Part shown: in pieces, positions 57,221 through 64,000 of the stretch | Layout: each line of letters begins with the position of its first letter | Position numbering within the stretch: position 1 is the stretch's first letter | Source of the DNA: Dermatophagoides farinae | Taxonomy: Eukaryota > Arthropoda > Arachnida > Sarcoptiformes > Pyroglyphidae | DNA length: 64,000 nt | Reading direction: 5' to 3' | Assembly (NCBI RefSeq): GCF_024713945.1 | Contig: NW_027461514.1 | Location: 186,001 to 250,000 of the forward strand | Notes under the pieces: model-generated | Databases searched by the model: none | What the model was told of the DNA's origin: nothing | What the model saw: the letters and a program-made list of their open reading frames with translations, nothing else | Program-made: the position numbers and the translations under genes

Positions 57221-58084
57221 TTAGGCCACATTGAACAGTAAGTGATTGTTTATTTTTCCACATACTTCTTCGTGGAAAGACATTATAAGCGAACTAGAAG
57301 GCTCTAACGGACTCCACGCATAAAGTTGCGCATCCGAGCAAGCTTGCTTCGCGTTCACGTGGTGAGCGCCGTAACATCTTCCTTCTTCACCGCCAAAACA
57401 CGAAAAAATTGGAGTTAAAAATGTGGGAAAACGGCCTTTTGTAATAGTTAAATTTTTTTCTGATATAAGTGCGGTTGGGTTGTAGTAAAAACCATTTGTC
57501 AAAGCTTTTAACAGTTTTTTGTCGCAACTTTGCTCGCGATAAAAATAAAAAACATCTTCGAAATGCTGTCGTATGGTTCTCCACTCAAATGTAGTGGGCT
57601 GATCAATATTCCAGATACAGGCACCTTTTCCTGTCCATTCAATCATCAGACCTTCAAACAGGTTTGGATAATGGTTAAGAAAATTAACTATCAAGCCCCA
57701 TCCTGGCTTATCAAAAAAAATTCCGTAAACCTTAAAATCAGGATTCTGATCAATTAATTTTTTCTTCAATGTTTCGACCTCAAAATAATATTCTGGACTG
57801 TACATAGATTGAACCTCATTCATTAAAGGCACTACCACTACGTTAGCCTCTAGCTCAACGAACTTGTTAAAGCACTTGCCATTGATGTCTTTGACACTAA
57901 ATGGGTAACAGTAAAGCGCAACAAATTTTTTTTCAGCACTCGATTTTACACTCATCTCTAAAATAGCAGATGCGTGCGTTGGTTCGTTAATTTCTGTTGG
58001 GATTTCAAAGTACCGTTCATGACTGAACGTCAAAGCATCCACTAAAAAGGATAACAAAAAAAATGGAACACTCGATATGAACAT
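57221..58084 (-). CDS. Unrecognised secreted protein, possibly an inactive esterase-like fold
   Basis: A 287-residue protein with a clear signal peptide (MFISSVPFFLLSFLVDALT) and no other transmembrane segment, so likely ER, secretory or extracellular. Cys residues are sparse but consistent with disulphides (five or more, including EQSCDKK, FSCFGG and GRCYGAHH). The stretch FKVYGIFFDKPGWGLIVNFL followed by HYPNLFEGLMIEW is placed like the nucleophile elbow of PHB-depolymerase/feruloyl-esterase hydrolases, but the GxSxGG Ser is absent. This resemblance is weak. No paralogue is in the window. If it is a pseudohydrolase it could act in binding or defence; I cannot say. Confidence 0.6.
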   Translation of the reverse strand: MFISSVPFFLLSFLVDALTFSHERYFEIPTEINEPTHASAILEMSVKSSAEKKFVALYCYPFSVKDINGKCFNKFVELEANVVVVPLMNEVQSMYSPEYYFEVETLKKKLIDQNPDFKVYGIFFDKPGWGLIVNFLNHYPNLFEGLMIEWTGKGACIWNIDQPTTFEWRTIRQHFEDVFYFYREQSCDKKLLKALTNGFYYNPTALISEKNLTITKGRFPTFLTPIFSCFGGEEGRCYGAHHVNAKQACSDAQLYAWSPLEPSSSLIMSFHEEVCGKINNHLLFNVA

Positions 58085-58139
58085 TTGAAAAAAATATTGA
58101 TCGTCAACAAACGTGTTATAAATATATTTAGCCGTCTAA

Positions 58140-59822
58140 TTATTCTTCAGCTTCTTCGTACTCGTAGCGGTCTTTTGCAAACACATATCTGTACCATAAT
58201 ACTAAGCAAACTATTGTAACAAACAGAATGCTTAGAGTAACCGCATAGGGGGTTTTGTTTTTCAAAACGTGATTGTAAAACTGAACAATAGTTGGGCTTA
58301 CCGAGCTCGGCAACATAATTTCAGTTATGACGTTTTGTTTCCAAACCTGAACAACGTTGTGCGTTTTATTACTTACCTTGTACTTATCATTGGACAATGC
58401 CATCGTATTTGTAAACAAGTTTACTAATACATCAGATTGGGATGATAGCAAATCTTGAATTTTCTTAATTTTATCTGTTTTCACGTTCAGCACATCTATA
58501 TCTTTTGAAAATCCAGTCCCGAAGTTATCATCTAGACCGATCCTGCACGCGGTTTGCTCAGAAGCGCCTCCGCACAGCAACTTGAAATTTTCTTTGTTTA
58601 AATTAGGCGCAATGTTTTTTACAATTTCCATAAGTTGTTGACGCATAGCTCTCATAGTTTGGAAACTGAAGTTGTTAAGCAACTCGTCCTTTTTCTCTGT
58701 ATTAAGTATATTTAAATATTTGAATTCACTTGGGGCTTTTCTTCCTAATTCCTTCATAACAAGTTCGTTATTATGAATGAAAGCCACTGTTGTTTTATTT
58801 TTTTTTTCTTTTGAGAAAGACTTTGGGAAACCATAAATCTTAAAGATGCTGTCAAATTCCAACGACAGTGCATTAATATAAGAATACCATGGATTACTAG
58901 GTTTGTAATTACTCACAGCAATGCTGATTTTTCCATCCAAATCATATTGGTTTTCCAAAACGCTACGAAGCTCTTTACGCTTCCCGTAAAACGGAATAAC
59001 TGTAGAATAAATGTTTTTTTCTATCCAGCTCAAAATGTTCGGCAGGCTTGTCAATTTTACAGGTAGGACCGCTGGCGTATCAAATGCACTGTGCATATAT
59101 AGGAACGGAGCTTCAATGTTTTTGACCGGCAGAGTATTGACAGTTTCCTTGTCATTAATGTTGACACGAACAAACTTAACTCTCCCAATAAGTGCTTCGG
59201 AAAGATATTTCAGCATAACATTTAAATCTTTGGTAGACGATGATATTGGACTCAAAACAGCATAAAAGTACGAAGAAGCGAATTCTTCAGGGTAGTCAAA
59301 CCGTTTTCCATATTTCAGAATAGGAAAAATCTCGTTGATCAACGTAGATTTGTTTATTACTGCTTCAATCAGACCCAAATCTTTGCTCAATATTGTAGAA
59401 TCTTCATTAAGGTTCTTATTTGTTTGGTCGTAAATTTTTCGAGATTCCGAGTTTTTGAGTATTTTGTAGGCTTCTTGCAGTGTGTTGAATTGATCGTAGC
59501 ATGTTTTGTCACATTCTGCGCGTTTGTCCGGATGCATTTTCTGACTCAACTTTCTGTACGCGTGTTTTATCTCATTGCCAGATGCTGTGATCGGCACTTG
59601 CAAAACTTCGTACGGATCAAAATTGATGTTTACACCTTTTGAGTAATTGTAATAATTAGTTATCTGCTGGTACTTCATGTACGAAATGATGCAAGTTAGC
59701 AAAAAAAATACTAATCCTATTAAATTTGAATAAAACCTCCTTTTAACAGGTTGTTCATTAGGTTGTGTATTTTCCCGCGCATTGGCATCGTTTTGCGTTC
59801 TCCTTAAACGACTGTTGCTCAT
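58140..59822 (-). CDS. Membrane J-domain protein with thioredoxin-like region, DNAJC16-like
   Basis: A 560-residue protein with a short basic N-terminus, an early transmembrane helix (about 31-47, LIGLVFFLLTCIISYMKY), a J domain (about 69-132) containing the HPD motif (KMHPDKRA), and a C-terminal transmembrane helix (about 530-550, VTLSILFVTIVCLVLW). Between them, EFASSYFYAVLSPISS and VKFVRVNINDKE have thioredoxin-fold spacing as in DNAJC16 and other ER J-proteins, but no CxxC is seen. Probably an endomembrane Hsp70 co-chaperone, with its J domain facing the lumen or cytosol depending on topology. The thioredoxin assignment is the weakest part. Confidence 0.7.
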   Translation of the reverse strand: MSNSRLRRTQNDANARENTQPNEQPVKRRFYSNLIGLVFFLLTCIISYMKYQQITNYYNYSKGVNINFDPYEVLQVPITASGNEIKHAYRKLSQKMHPDKRAECDKTCYDQFNTLQEAYKILKNSESRKIYDQTNKNLNEDSTILSKDLGLIEAVINKSTLINEIFPILKYGKRFDYPEEFASSYFYAVLSPISSSTKDLNVMLKYLSEALIGRVKFVRVNINDKETVNTLPVKNIEAPFLYMHSAFDTPAVLPVKLTSLPNILSWIEKNIYSTVIPFYGKRKELRSVLENQYDLDGKISIAVSNYKPSNPWYSYINALSLEFDSIFKIYGFPKSFSKEKKNKTTVAFIHNNELVMKELGRKAPSEFKYLNILNTEKKDELLNNFSFQTMRAMRQQLMEIVKNIAPNLNKENFKLLCGGASEQTACRIGLDDNFGTGFSKDIDVLNVKTDKIKKIQDLLSSQSDVLVNLFTNTMALSNDKYKVSNKTHNVVQVWKQNVITEIMLPSSVSPTIVQFYNHVLKNKTPYAVTLSILFVTIVCLVLWYRYVFAKDRYEYEEAEE

Positions 59823-60029
59823 TTTGAAAATAAATTACTGAAGTAGCAGTACTAACTGGACAACCACAAACTTTTTTTATCTTAAATCTTAACGGGATCA
59901 ACACTATAAAATGCGTAATTGGTTGGTTAAATCGAATTTATAATGCAAAATAATATTAACGATATTTATTATTGAGACAAAAAACAAAATAGGGGAGCAT
60001 AAGCGATTATCGTGTCTAAAAGAACTGTT

Positions 60030-60881
60030 TTAGTTGTTTCTCGACTTGTGAGCAAGTTTTTTACGCAGCGAATTTTCTGCTCGTTTATTAATAATCATAG
60101 ATCTACATTTCGCTAACAGTTTTTCGAACTCTGGCATCAACAACGGGGACGTCGAACTTATTTTCTCCTGCAATAAAGCCAGAATCGAGTTGCCCGCAAA
60201 GGCAACGATTTGTTTTCTATGCGCATTTTTTATTTTCGGCAGTTCAGCCACCCAAGTAGCAACACTCGGGTTTGAGAACGACTTAAACTCCTCAATGTCA
60301 AACAGGGACAAAATGGACTTCTGGATATGAGATGAGTCGATAGTTTGGATCGTAGTAACCAGCAAAGCTACTATAATAAGTTTTTCTAACAAAAGTGTGT
60401 TTACGTGCTCCTCGCTCGAATCGCCAGCTTCTATTTCACTGTCTGGAAAAAAATCTATATCAATTGAATGCAGCTGCACAAAAATAGAGTGAAACGCTAG
60501 TATGATACGCACAAATTCTTTTTCCAAAAATTTTATGTTTGACTTTATGATGTCAGCATAGCTTTCCAAAGACAAAATATATGTTTGGTTGGCATGACGA
60601 GTCGACGAGAAGCGCTCCTTGACACTTTCTGTTTGTCGAACAAAGTTCTTACTATCAGACAGAGCAGCGAAAACAAGCTTTACATCACTTGATTCGAGGT
60701 CTAAAACGTTATCGTCTTCTGACGAAACAGCGTCTTGACCTTCAGTTTCAAGATTTTCGTACAGTTGCTCGAGCTTTGCCGCGTAGTTTTTGTTTTCTAA
60801 TATGTTACTTTGTTTTTCAGAGTCCGACGACACTTCTTCAGCCTCAACAACGTACAATAAGTCTGCATTATTATCAATCAT
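60030..60881 (-). CDS. Unrecognised 283-residue protein, acidic N-terminus and basic C-terminus
   Basis: I do not recognise this protein. Residues 1-75 are acidic and Ser-rich (casein kinase 2-like sites, for example SSDSEKQ and SSEDDNVLD), residues 80-240 are predicted helical without repeats, and the end is strongly basic (INKRAENSLRKKLAHKSRNN), a layout often seen in nucleolar ribosome-assembly factors such as AATF/Bfr2, but no TRAUB or other motif is visible. No signal peptide or membrane segment. It is divergent from SEC61G with about 165 bp between starts. Coding is supported by intact frame and codon use. Confidence 0.6.
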   Translation of the reverse strand: MIDNNADLLYVVEAEEVSSDSEKQSNILENKNYAAKLEQLYENLETEGQDAVSSEDDNVLDLESSDVKLVFAALSDSKNFVRQTESVKERFSSTRHANQTYILSLESYADIIKSNIKFLEKEFVRIILAFHSIFVQLHSIDIDFFPDSEIEAGDSSEEHVNTLLLEKLIIVALLVTTIQTIDSSHIQKSILSLFDIEEFKSFSNPSVATWVAELPKIKNAHRKQIVAFAGNSILALLQEKISSTSPLLMPEFEKLLAKCRSMIINKRAENSLRKKLAHKSRNN

Positions 60882-61046
60882 TTATTCATAAGCCGTAATG
60901 CAATTTTCAACCTTTAACAAATTTTTGGGCTTCCTAGCCAAAATAATTTCTAAAAAAAATAAATATGCAACCGCAAACTCGAGATCTAATTTAATATTTC
61001 TGTAAATTAATAATATTAATATTTCCGATAAATAACCAACAAGAAA

Positions 61047-61303
61047 ATGTCGGCCAGTAATTCATCGTACTGGCTTATTTGGCTTTTGAAAAAAAACTTT
61101 CGTGAATGCTACAAATTTCTCAACGATTGTGAAAAACCGAAGCCAAAAGGTATGTTTTTTTTTTTAAATACTCGTGTTTAGAACTCATTAAAATGGTTGC
61201 GGTTTGTCTTTTTGGAATTTTCCTGTTAGGTACAATAGCCAGCACAATAAAGCTTATATTTATTCCAATGAACAACGTTATTATGGGCAGTGGCAGAAGA
61301 TAA
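61047..61303 (+). CDS. SEC61G: Sec61 gamma subunit of the ER translocon (two exons)
   Basis: Tail-anchored gamma subunit of the Sec61 protein-conducting channel, 74 residues. It joins 61047-61149 (MSASNSSYWLIWLLKKNFRE...CEKPKPK) to 61182-61303 across a 32-nt intron (GTATGT donor, GTTTAG acceptor). The spliced sequence aligns with animal Sec61-gamma: an amphipathic helix with FRECYKFLNDCEKPKPKEL (animal: ...RCTKPDRKEFQKIA), a transmembrane helix (VAVCLFGIFLLGTIAST) and the family ending KLIFIPMNNVIMGS (animal: KLIHIPINNIIVG). This small gene is missed if only open frames are considered. Convergent with PRPF31, 49 bp apart. A second, upstream stretch of Ser-rich residues is not conserved. Confidence 0.93.
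61150..61181 (+). other. 32-nt intron in SEC61G
   Basis: GTATGT donor, 11-T tract and GTTTAG acceptor, splitting a Glu codon. Splicing joins two halves of a recognisable Sec61-gamma. Confidence 0.92.
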
Positions 61304-61352
61304 ACATTGAACCGACACATTCCACAATAATGTGATCTAAAAATTAAAAATC

Positions 61353-62435
61353 CTACAACACATCAACGTCTGAAGCACTCATATTGAAATCATTTTCCGC
61401 AGGTTCAAACGTATTATGAGAAAAAGGTGTTATCTTTTGTTCTAGCATATACTTAATTTTATATTTCCGTTTTCTTCGGCCGCCTCTGCGTACGCGATTT
61501 TGCACTGGATTGATGTGCAGTGCTTTGACTTTTTTCGGCACGAAAGGCGTGGTCAACGTTGCTAGTCTGTGCTGAATTTGATCGTTAATGCTCGAGAAAT
61601 AACTGTGGTCTGTTTTACTGGTATGGAAGTCGCATTTTAACGCCAGGGCCAACTTTCCTGCGAGACTTCTAACGGCTTTTGGGCGCTCTTCTATGCTCAA
61701 GCACTGAACAGATTCGTGGTAGTACAACGCACCAAACCCTTGGTCTGGTTTTCCACGCTCGTTCCTGACGGGGTATGAAATGTTTTCGATACTAGACAGT
61801 GCGAAAGGCTTATTTCCCAACACTTTCAGCGCGGAGCCTGTTGCTTCAACCAAGTTCTTGCATGAACCTGCCGCGAACAACATAGTAGCTAAGATTTCAC
61901 TGGGCATAAAAATTACAGCAGTTTTGTAAAGCAATTCACTGTAATGCTGGATTTCTTCTCTAACACTGTGAAAACGACTTATGTTGGCGTCTATCTCTTG
62001 GATAAGGAGTTTCGTGTTTTCTAGCGATTTTCGAGCTAATTCCGGGTTTATTTGCGTTCGGAAAAAGAAGGTGATCTTCATATAGTTGTGCTGGTCGGTT
62101 TTCTCGCGCAAGCTCAACTCGAGTTCGTGAATATCAAAGTTTTTGTCGGCATGTTCTAACACAATTTTGTAGAAATCGTAAGAATATTGGAACACGTCTT
62201 TGAACGTCTCTTTGGGTAGTGAAAAATGGTCAATGAAGGCTTCAAAATCTGCGTCTAACTTTCTAGCCACATGATGCAACTCTTTGATCAGCTTGTCAAT
62301 TTTTTTCGTCGTGTAAGTCACGTCGTTGACTTCCTCCTCACTGTCTGAGCCCGAAGAGTCTGGTTTGGCGTCACTATCAACAGAGTCGACGAACAAAGAT
62401 TCGTTTACAGCTTCCAAGTTTTCAGCTTCTTGCAT
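61353..62435 (-). CDS. PRPF31: U4/U6 snRNP protein PRPF31
   Basis: Tri-snRNP protein that binds U4 snRNA-15.5K through its Nop domain and is required for B-complex formation. After an acidic N-terminus, residues 45-175 form the NOSIC coiled-coil and long helix; the Nop domain (about 190-330) has LFAAGSCKNLVEATGSALKV, the GALYYHESVQCLSIEERP segment (animal: GYIYHSDIVQSLPPDLRRKA) and ALALKCDFHTS. It ends in the GGRRKRKYK motif near the Nop C-terminus. At 360 residues it is shorter than animal PRPF31, losing part of the C-terminal extension. One exon. Convergent with SEC61G and head-to-tail with the 342-residue gene. Confidence 0.9.
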   Translation of the reverse strand: MQEAENLEAVNESLFVDSVDSDAKPDSSGSDSEEEVNDVTYTTKKIDKLIKELHHVARKLDADFEAFIDHFSLPKETFKDVFQYSYDFYKIVLEHADKNFDIHELELSLREKTDQHNYMKITFFFRTQINPELARKSLENTKLLIQEIDANISRFHSVREEIQHYSELLYKTAVIFMPSEILATMLFAAGSCKNLVEATGSALKVLGNKPFALSSIENISYPVRNERGKPDQGFGALYYHESVQCLSIEERPKAVRSLAGKLALALKCDFHTSKTDHSYFSSINDQIQHRLATLTTPFVPKKVKALHINPVQNRVRRGGRRKRKYKIKYMLEQKITPFSHNTFEPAENDFNMSASDVDVL

Positions 62436-62526
62436 TCATAACGCGACGCCAACGAGGCTATCTCAAATATTTAGTTTGGCAAAGTAACTAAATCTTAATA
62501 AGTTAAATAATATTTATATCAGAAAA

Positions 62527-63583
62527 TTATTTATTGGTTTCGTCAAAATTAATTAATTTGGGCGGTCTGATTGTTTCAGAAGCCGAAGAAGTGTTTAAAC
62601 ACATATTCAGCAGTAAGAGTTCTTCAGCTTCATTGGTGGTGTGGCGAATCATCTTGCTGTTTGCCGGTTTGATAGTCGGCGAGCAAACAACGGGGTCGCT
62701 GACCGGAGCCGAGTCAACGTGTTCCGGTGGTGTTTCGTTTAAATAAGCGTATGAATCAGCGCTGAACCGTTTTTTTTCAAAGCCTGGCAAGCCTCCATTG
62801 TCTTCGTTCAAAGCAGAAGTAGGCGAATCGATGTTCACACCTAAATAGTTGCTAGCCTGTTCTTTAAAGTCGCGTTTCGCGTTTTCCCTTTCCAAGACGT
62901 ATTCCATGGGCTGTTTGGCGCGATCTGCGTACTGATCAAGCCAGGCTTTGTTGGTTCGACACGACGCTGCCAGAATCTTAGTGTAGTTTCGCACTCGCGA
63001 ATATAGAGAGGTTTCGAAAACATGTTCTAGACCGCTGTTAGCCAAGTCAATTTGGCTTTGGCGCAAATCATTCATGATTTGACTTGATATGCAGAACAAG
63101 TGACTAATGTTGGCAAACTTCATGTCGCAGTTCATGTCAAACAAGTCCTGCAGCATTTTTTTATTGATATAACTGTCCAATTGCGACTCAAACTCGAGTT
63201 GCACCGGCGTTTTATTTTCTTTCCGTAGAGTTTCAAGGTCTTCCTTTTCCTTCTTGTCCAAGTAGCTCTTTATCTTCTTGAACATGAGCATTTTGCGCAT
63301 TAGGTATTCTTCCGTTGTACGTCTTAGTAAAGCTTCAGACAAAGGAGCAGCGCGAGCCAACGCTACCTTGTCGGTTTTGAGAGAAGTTATCGCGGTTTGG
63401 ATAGAGTCATTTATCGTGTTCATCCGTTTTTTAACGAGCAAACCAAGCTCGAACTGTTCCAGTTCTTGTAATTTTTCTTTGGAAACACCTGCAAAATTTA
63501 CGTCGGAACCACTTACAAGCTTGCAACAGGCTTCTTGACAAGTCGTCGAGAAACTCAGTTATACTTTTGGAAGAAGATAACAT
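62527..63583 (-). CDS. Unrecognised 342-residue protein (two exons)
   Basis: The coding region joins 63517-63583 to 62527-63488 through a 28-nt GTAAGT...TTTTGCAG intron, giving MLSSSKSITEFLDDLSRS as the N-terminus and a continuous coiled-coil-like stretch into LQELEQFELGLLVKKRM. Residues 20-230 are almost entirely helical and Lys/Glu/Leu-rich, with a KKEKEDLETLRKENKT stretch and RAKQPMEYVLERENAKRDF; the last 100 residues are Pro/Ser/Thr-rich and probably disordered. I do not recognise the family. Without the first exon, the frame has no ATG before MNTIND. Same strand as PRPF31, 91 bp upstream of it. Confidence 0.65.
63489..63516 (-). other. 28-nt intron in the 342-residue gene
   Basis: GTAAGT donor and TTTTGCAG acceptor, splitting a Cys codon. 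Splicing gives the only good upstream ATG in frame. Confidence 0.7.
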
Positions 63584-63837
63584 CTAATTATTTACATCTG
63601 AGCACGTCACTATGTTTCAAACAAAGTGATACACGCCTCAAACGATGGTTTCGAACTGTCAGTTTAATGAACGAATGTGTTTAGATAAACCGATTTATTT
63701 CTGATAGATAATTACAATATTTTATTTATCCCAGATAATAATTAAATTTTTCAAACTTTAGAACTATGTTTTGACAATGGAATTACGTTAAAAACTGACT
63801 TACGAGATATACTAATTTAGTACTTTTATTACGTTTA

Positions 63838-64000
63838 TTATTCTTTTTTATTATTAGTAATATCGAAGAGTGTGAATGTTTGGCTACTCGAGACAAAAGT
63901 GGCGCTAGACGGCATTTTAAGATATTTCATAAAAATCGGGTAACCACCGCCTATGGTCATTTTGTCTTGTTTCTGCAGCATTTCAGACAAGTACAGCTTG
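63838..64000 (-). CDS. C-terminal end of a gene cut by the window edge
   Basis: An open minus-strand frame enters from the right edge and stops at TAA 63838-63840. It encodes about 53 residues (KLYLSEMLQKQDKMTIGGGY... ending ITNNKKE). GC content is near that of known coding regions. Product unknown from this end alone. Confidence 0.5.
   Translation of the reverse strand, partial: KLYLSEMLQKQDKMTIGGGYPIFMKYLKMPSSATFVSSSQTFTLFDITNNKKE

Noticed and set aside
1-64000. Mobile elements, CRISPR, tRNA, rRNA or spliceosomal snRNA genes.
   Set aside because: I found no transposase or integrase, direct-repeat arrays, tRNA T-arm plus anticodon arrangement, or U1/U2/U4/U5/U6 core sequences. A search by covariance models would be needed to exclude divergent RNAs.

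Overview
This window looks like nuclear DNA from a very compact, AT-rich eukaryote. It has about 40 protein genes in 64 kb (roughly one per 1.6 kb), nearly all intact on both strands, with intergenic spacers usually of 50-350 bp. The products are eukaryotic housekeeping proteins: spliceosome subunits, a 60S ribosomal protein, TFIIE-alpha, Sec61-gamma, p24, gamma-tubulin, SAS-6, dyskerin and others. TAA, TAG and TGA all end recognisable genes at sensible places, so the code is standard. SAS-6, gamma-tubulin and MOZART1 together imply a centriole or basal-body-forming organism, not a yeast. UBXN6-, gankyrin-, DNAJC16- and PHRF1-like proteins would fit an opisthokont. Compactness, fast-evolving sequences and tiny introns suggest a reduced, perhaps parasitic, lineage. 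I cannot name the species.

Introns are rare and extremely short. I find nine well-supported ones of 28-41 nt (GTAAGT, GTACGT or GTATGT donors; TAG or CAG acceptors), at most one per gene and usually close to the start or stop codon. Resolving them completes the C-terminal ends of VDAC, LSM5 and UBXN6, adds true N-termini to ubiquilin, a 1352-residue protein and a 342-residue protein, and reveals three small split genes: MOZART1 (13459-13679), SEC61G (61047-61303) and a 118-residue protein (22706-23094). A tenth candidate of 22 nt lies just upstream of leucine aminopeptidase.

Layout. 1-6 kb: PRP40-like splicing factor, a catalytically dead-looking phospholipase C-like protein, gankyrin-like ankyrin protein, cyclophilin. 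6-17 kb: EF-hand protein, Notchless, leucine aminopeptidase, VDAC, LSM5, RING-PHD protein, Ubc variant, MOZART1, degenerate multi-KH protein, TCTP. 17-36 kb: a 1352-residue unknown, GlcNAc-6-P deacetylase, the 118-residue split gene, a 3982-residue TRRAP/Tra1-like protein lacking most of its pseudokinase, TFIIE-alpha. 36-49 kb: ubiquilin, SAS-6, pescadillo, SF3A3, RPL19, a membrane protein, FUSC-like membrane protein, allantoicase-like protein. 49-64 kb: coiled-coil protein, gamma-tubulin, dyskerin, p24, threonyl-tRNA synthetase, UBXN6-like protein, secreted protein, membrane J-protein, two unknowns, SEC61G, PRPF31, and a gene end cut by the right edge.

Functional themes: splicing (PRPF40, LSM5, SF3A3, PRPF31), ribosome biogenesis (NLE1, PES1, DKC1, RPL19), ubiquitin and proteasome (gankyrin, UBE2V, ubiquilin, UBXN6, RING-PHD), microtubule nucleation and centrioles (TUBG, MZT1, SAS-6), and secretion (SEC61G, TMED). 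Genes are not grouped by pathway; divergent pairs share short promoters and convergent pairs nearly touch. No mobile elements, rRNA, tRNA or CRISPR were seen.
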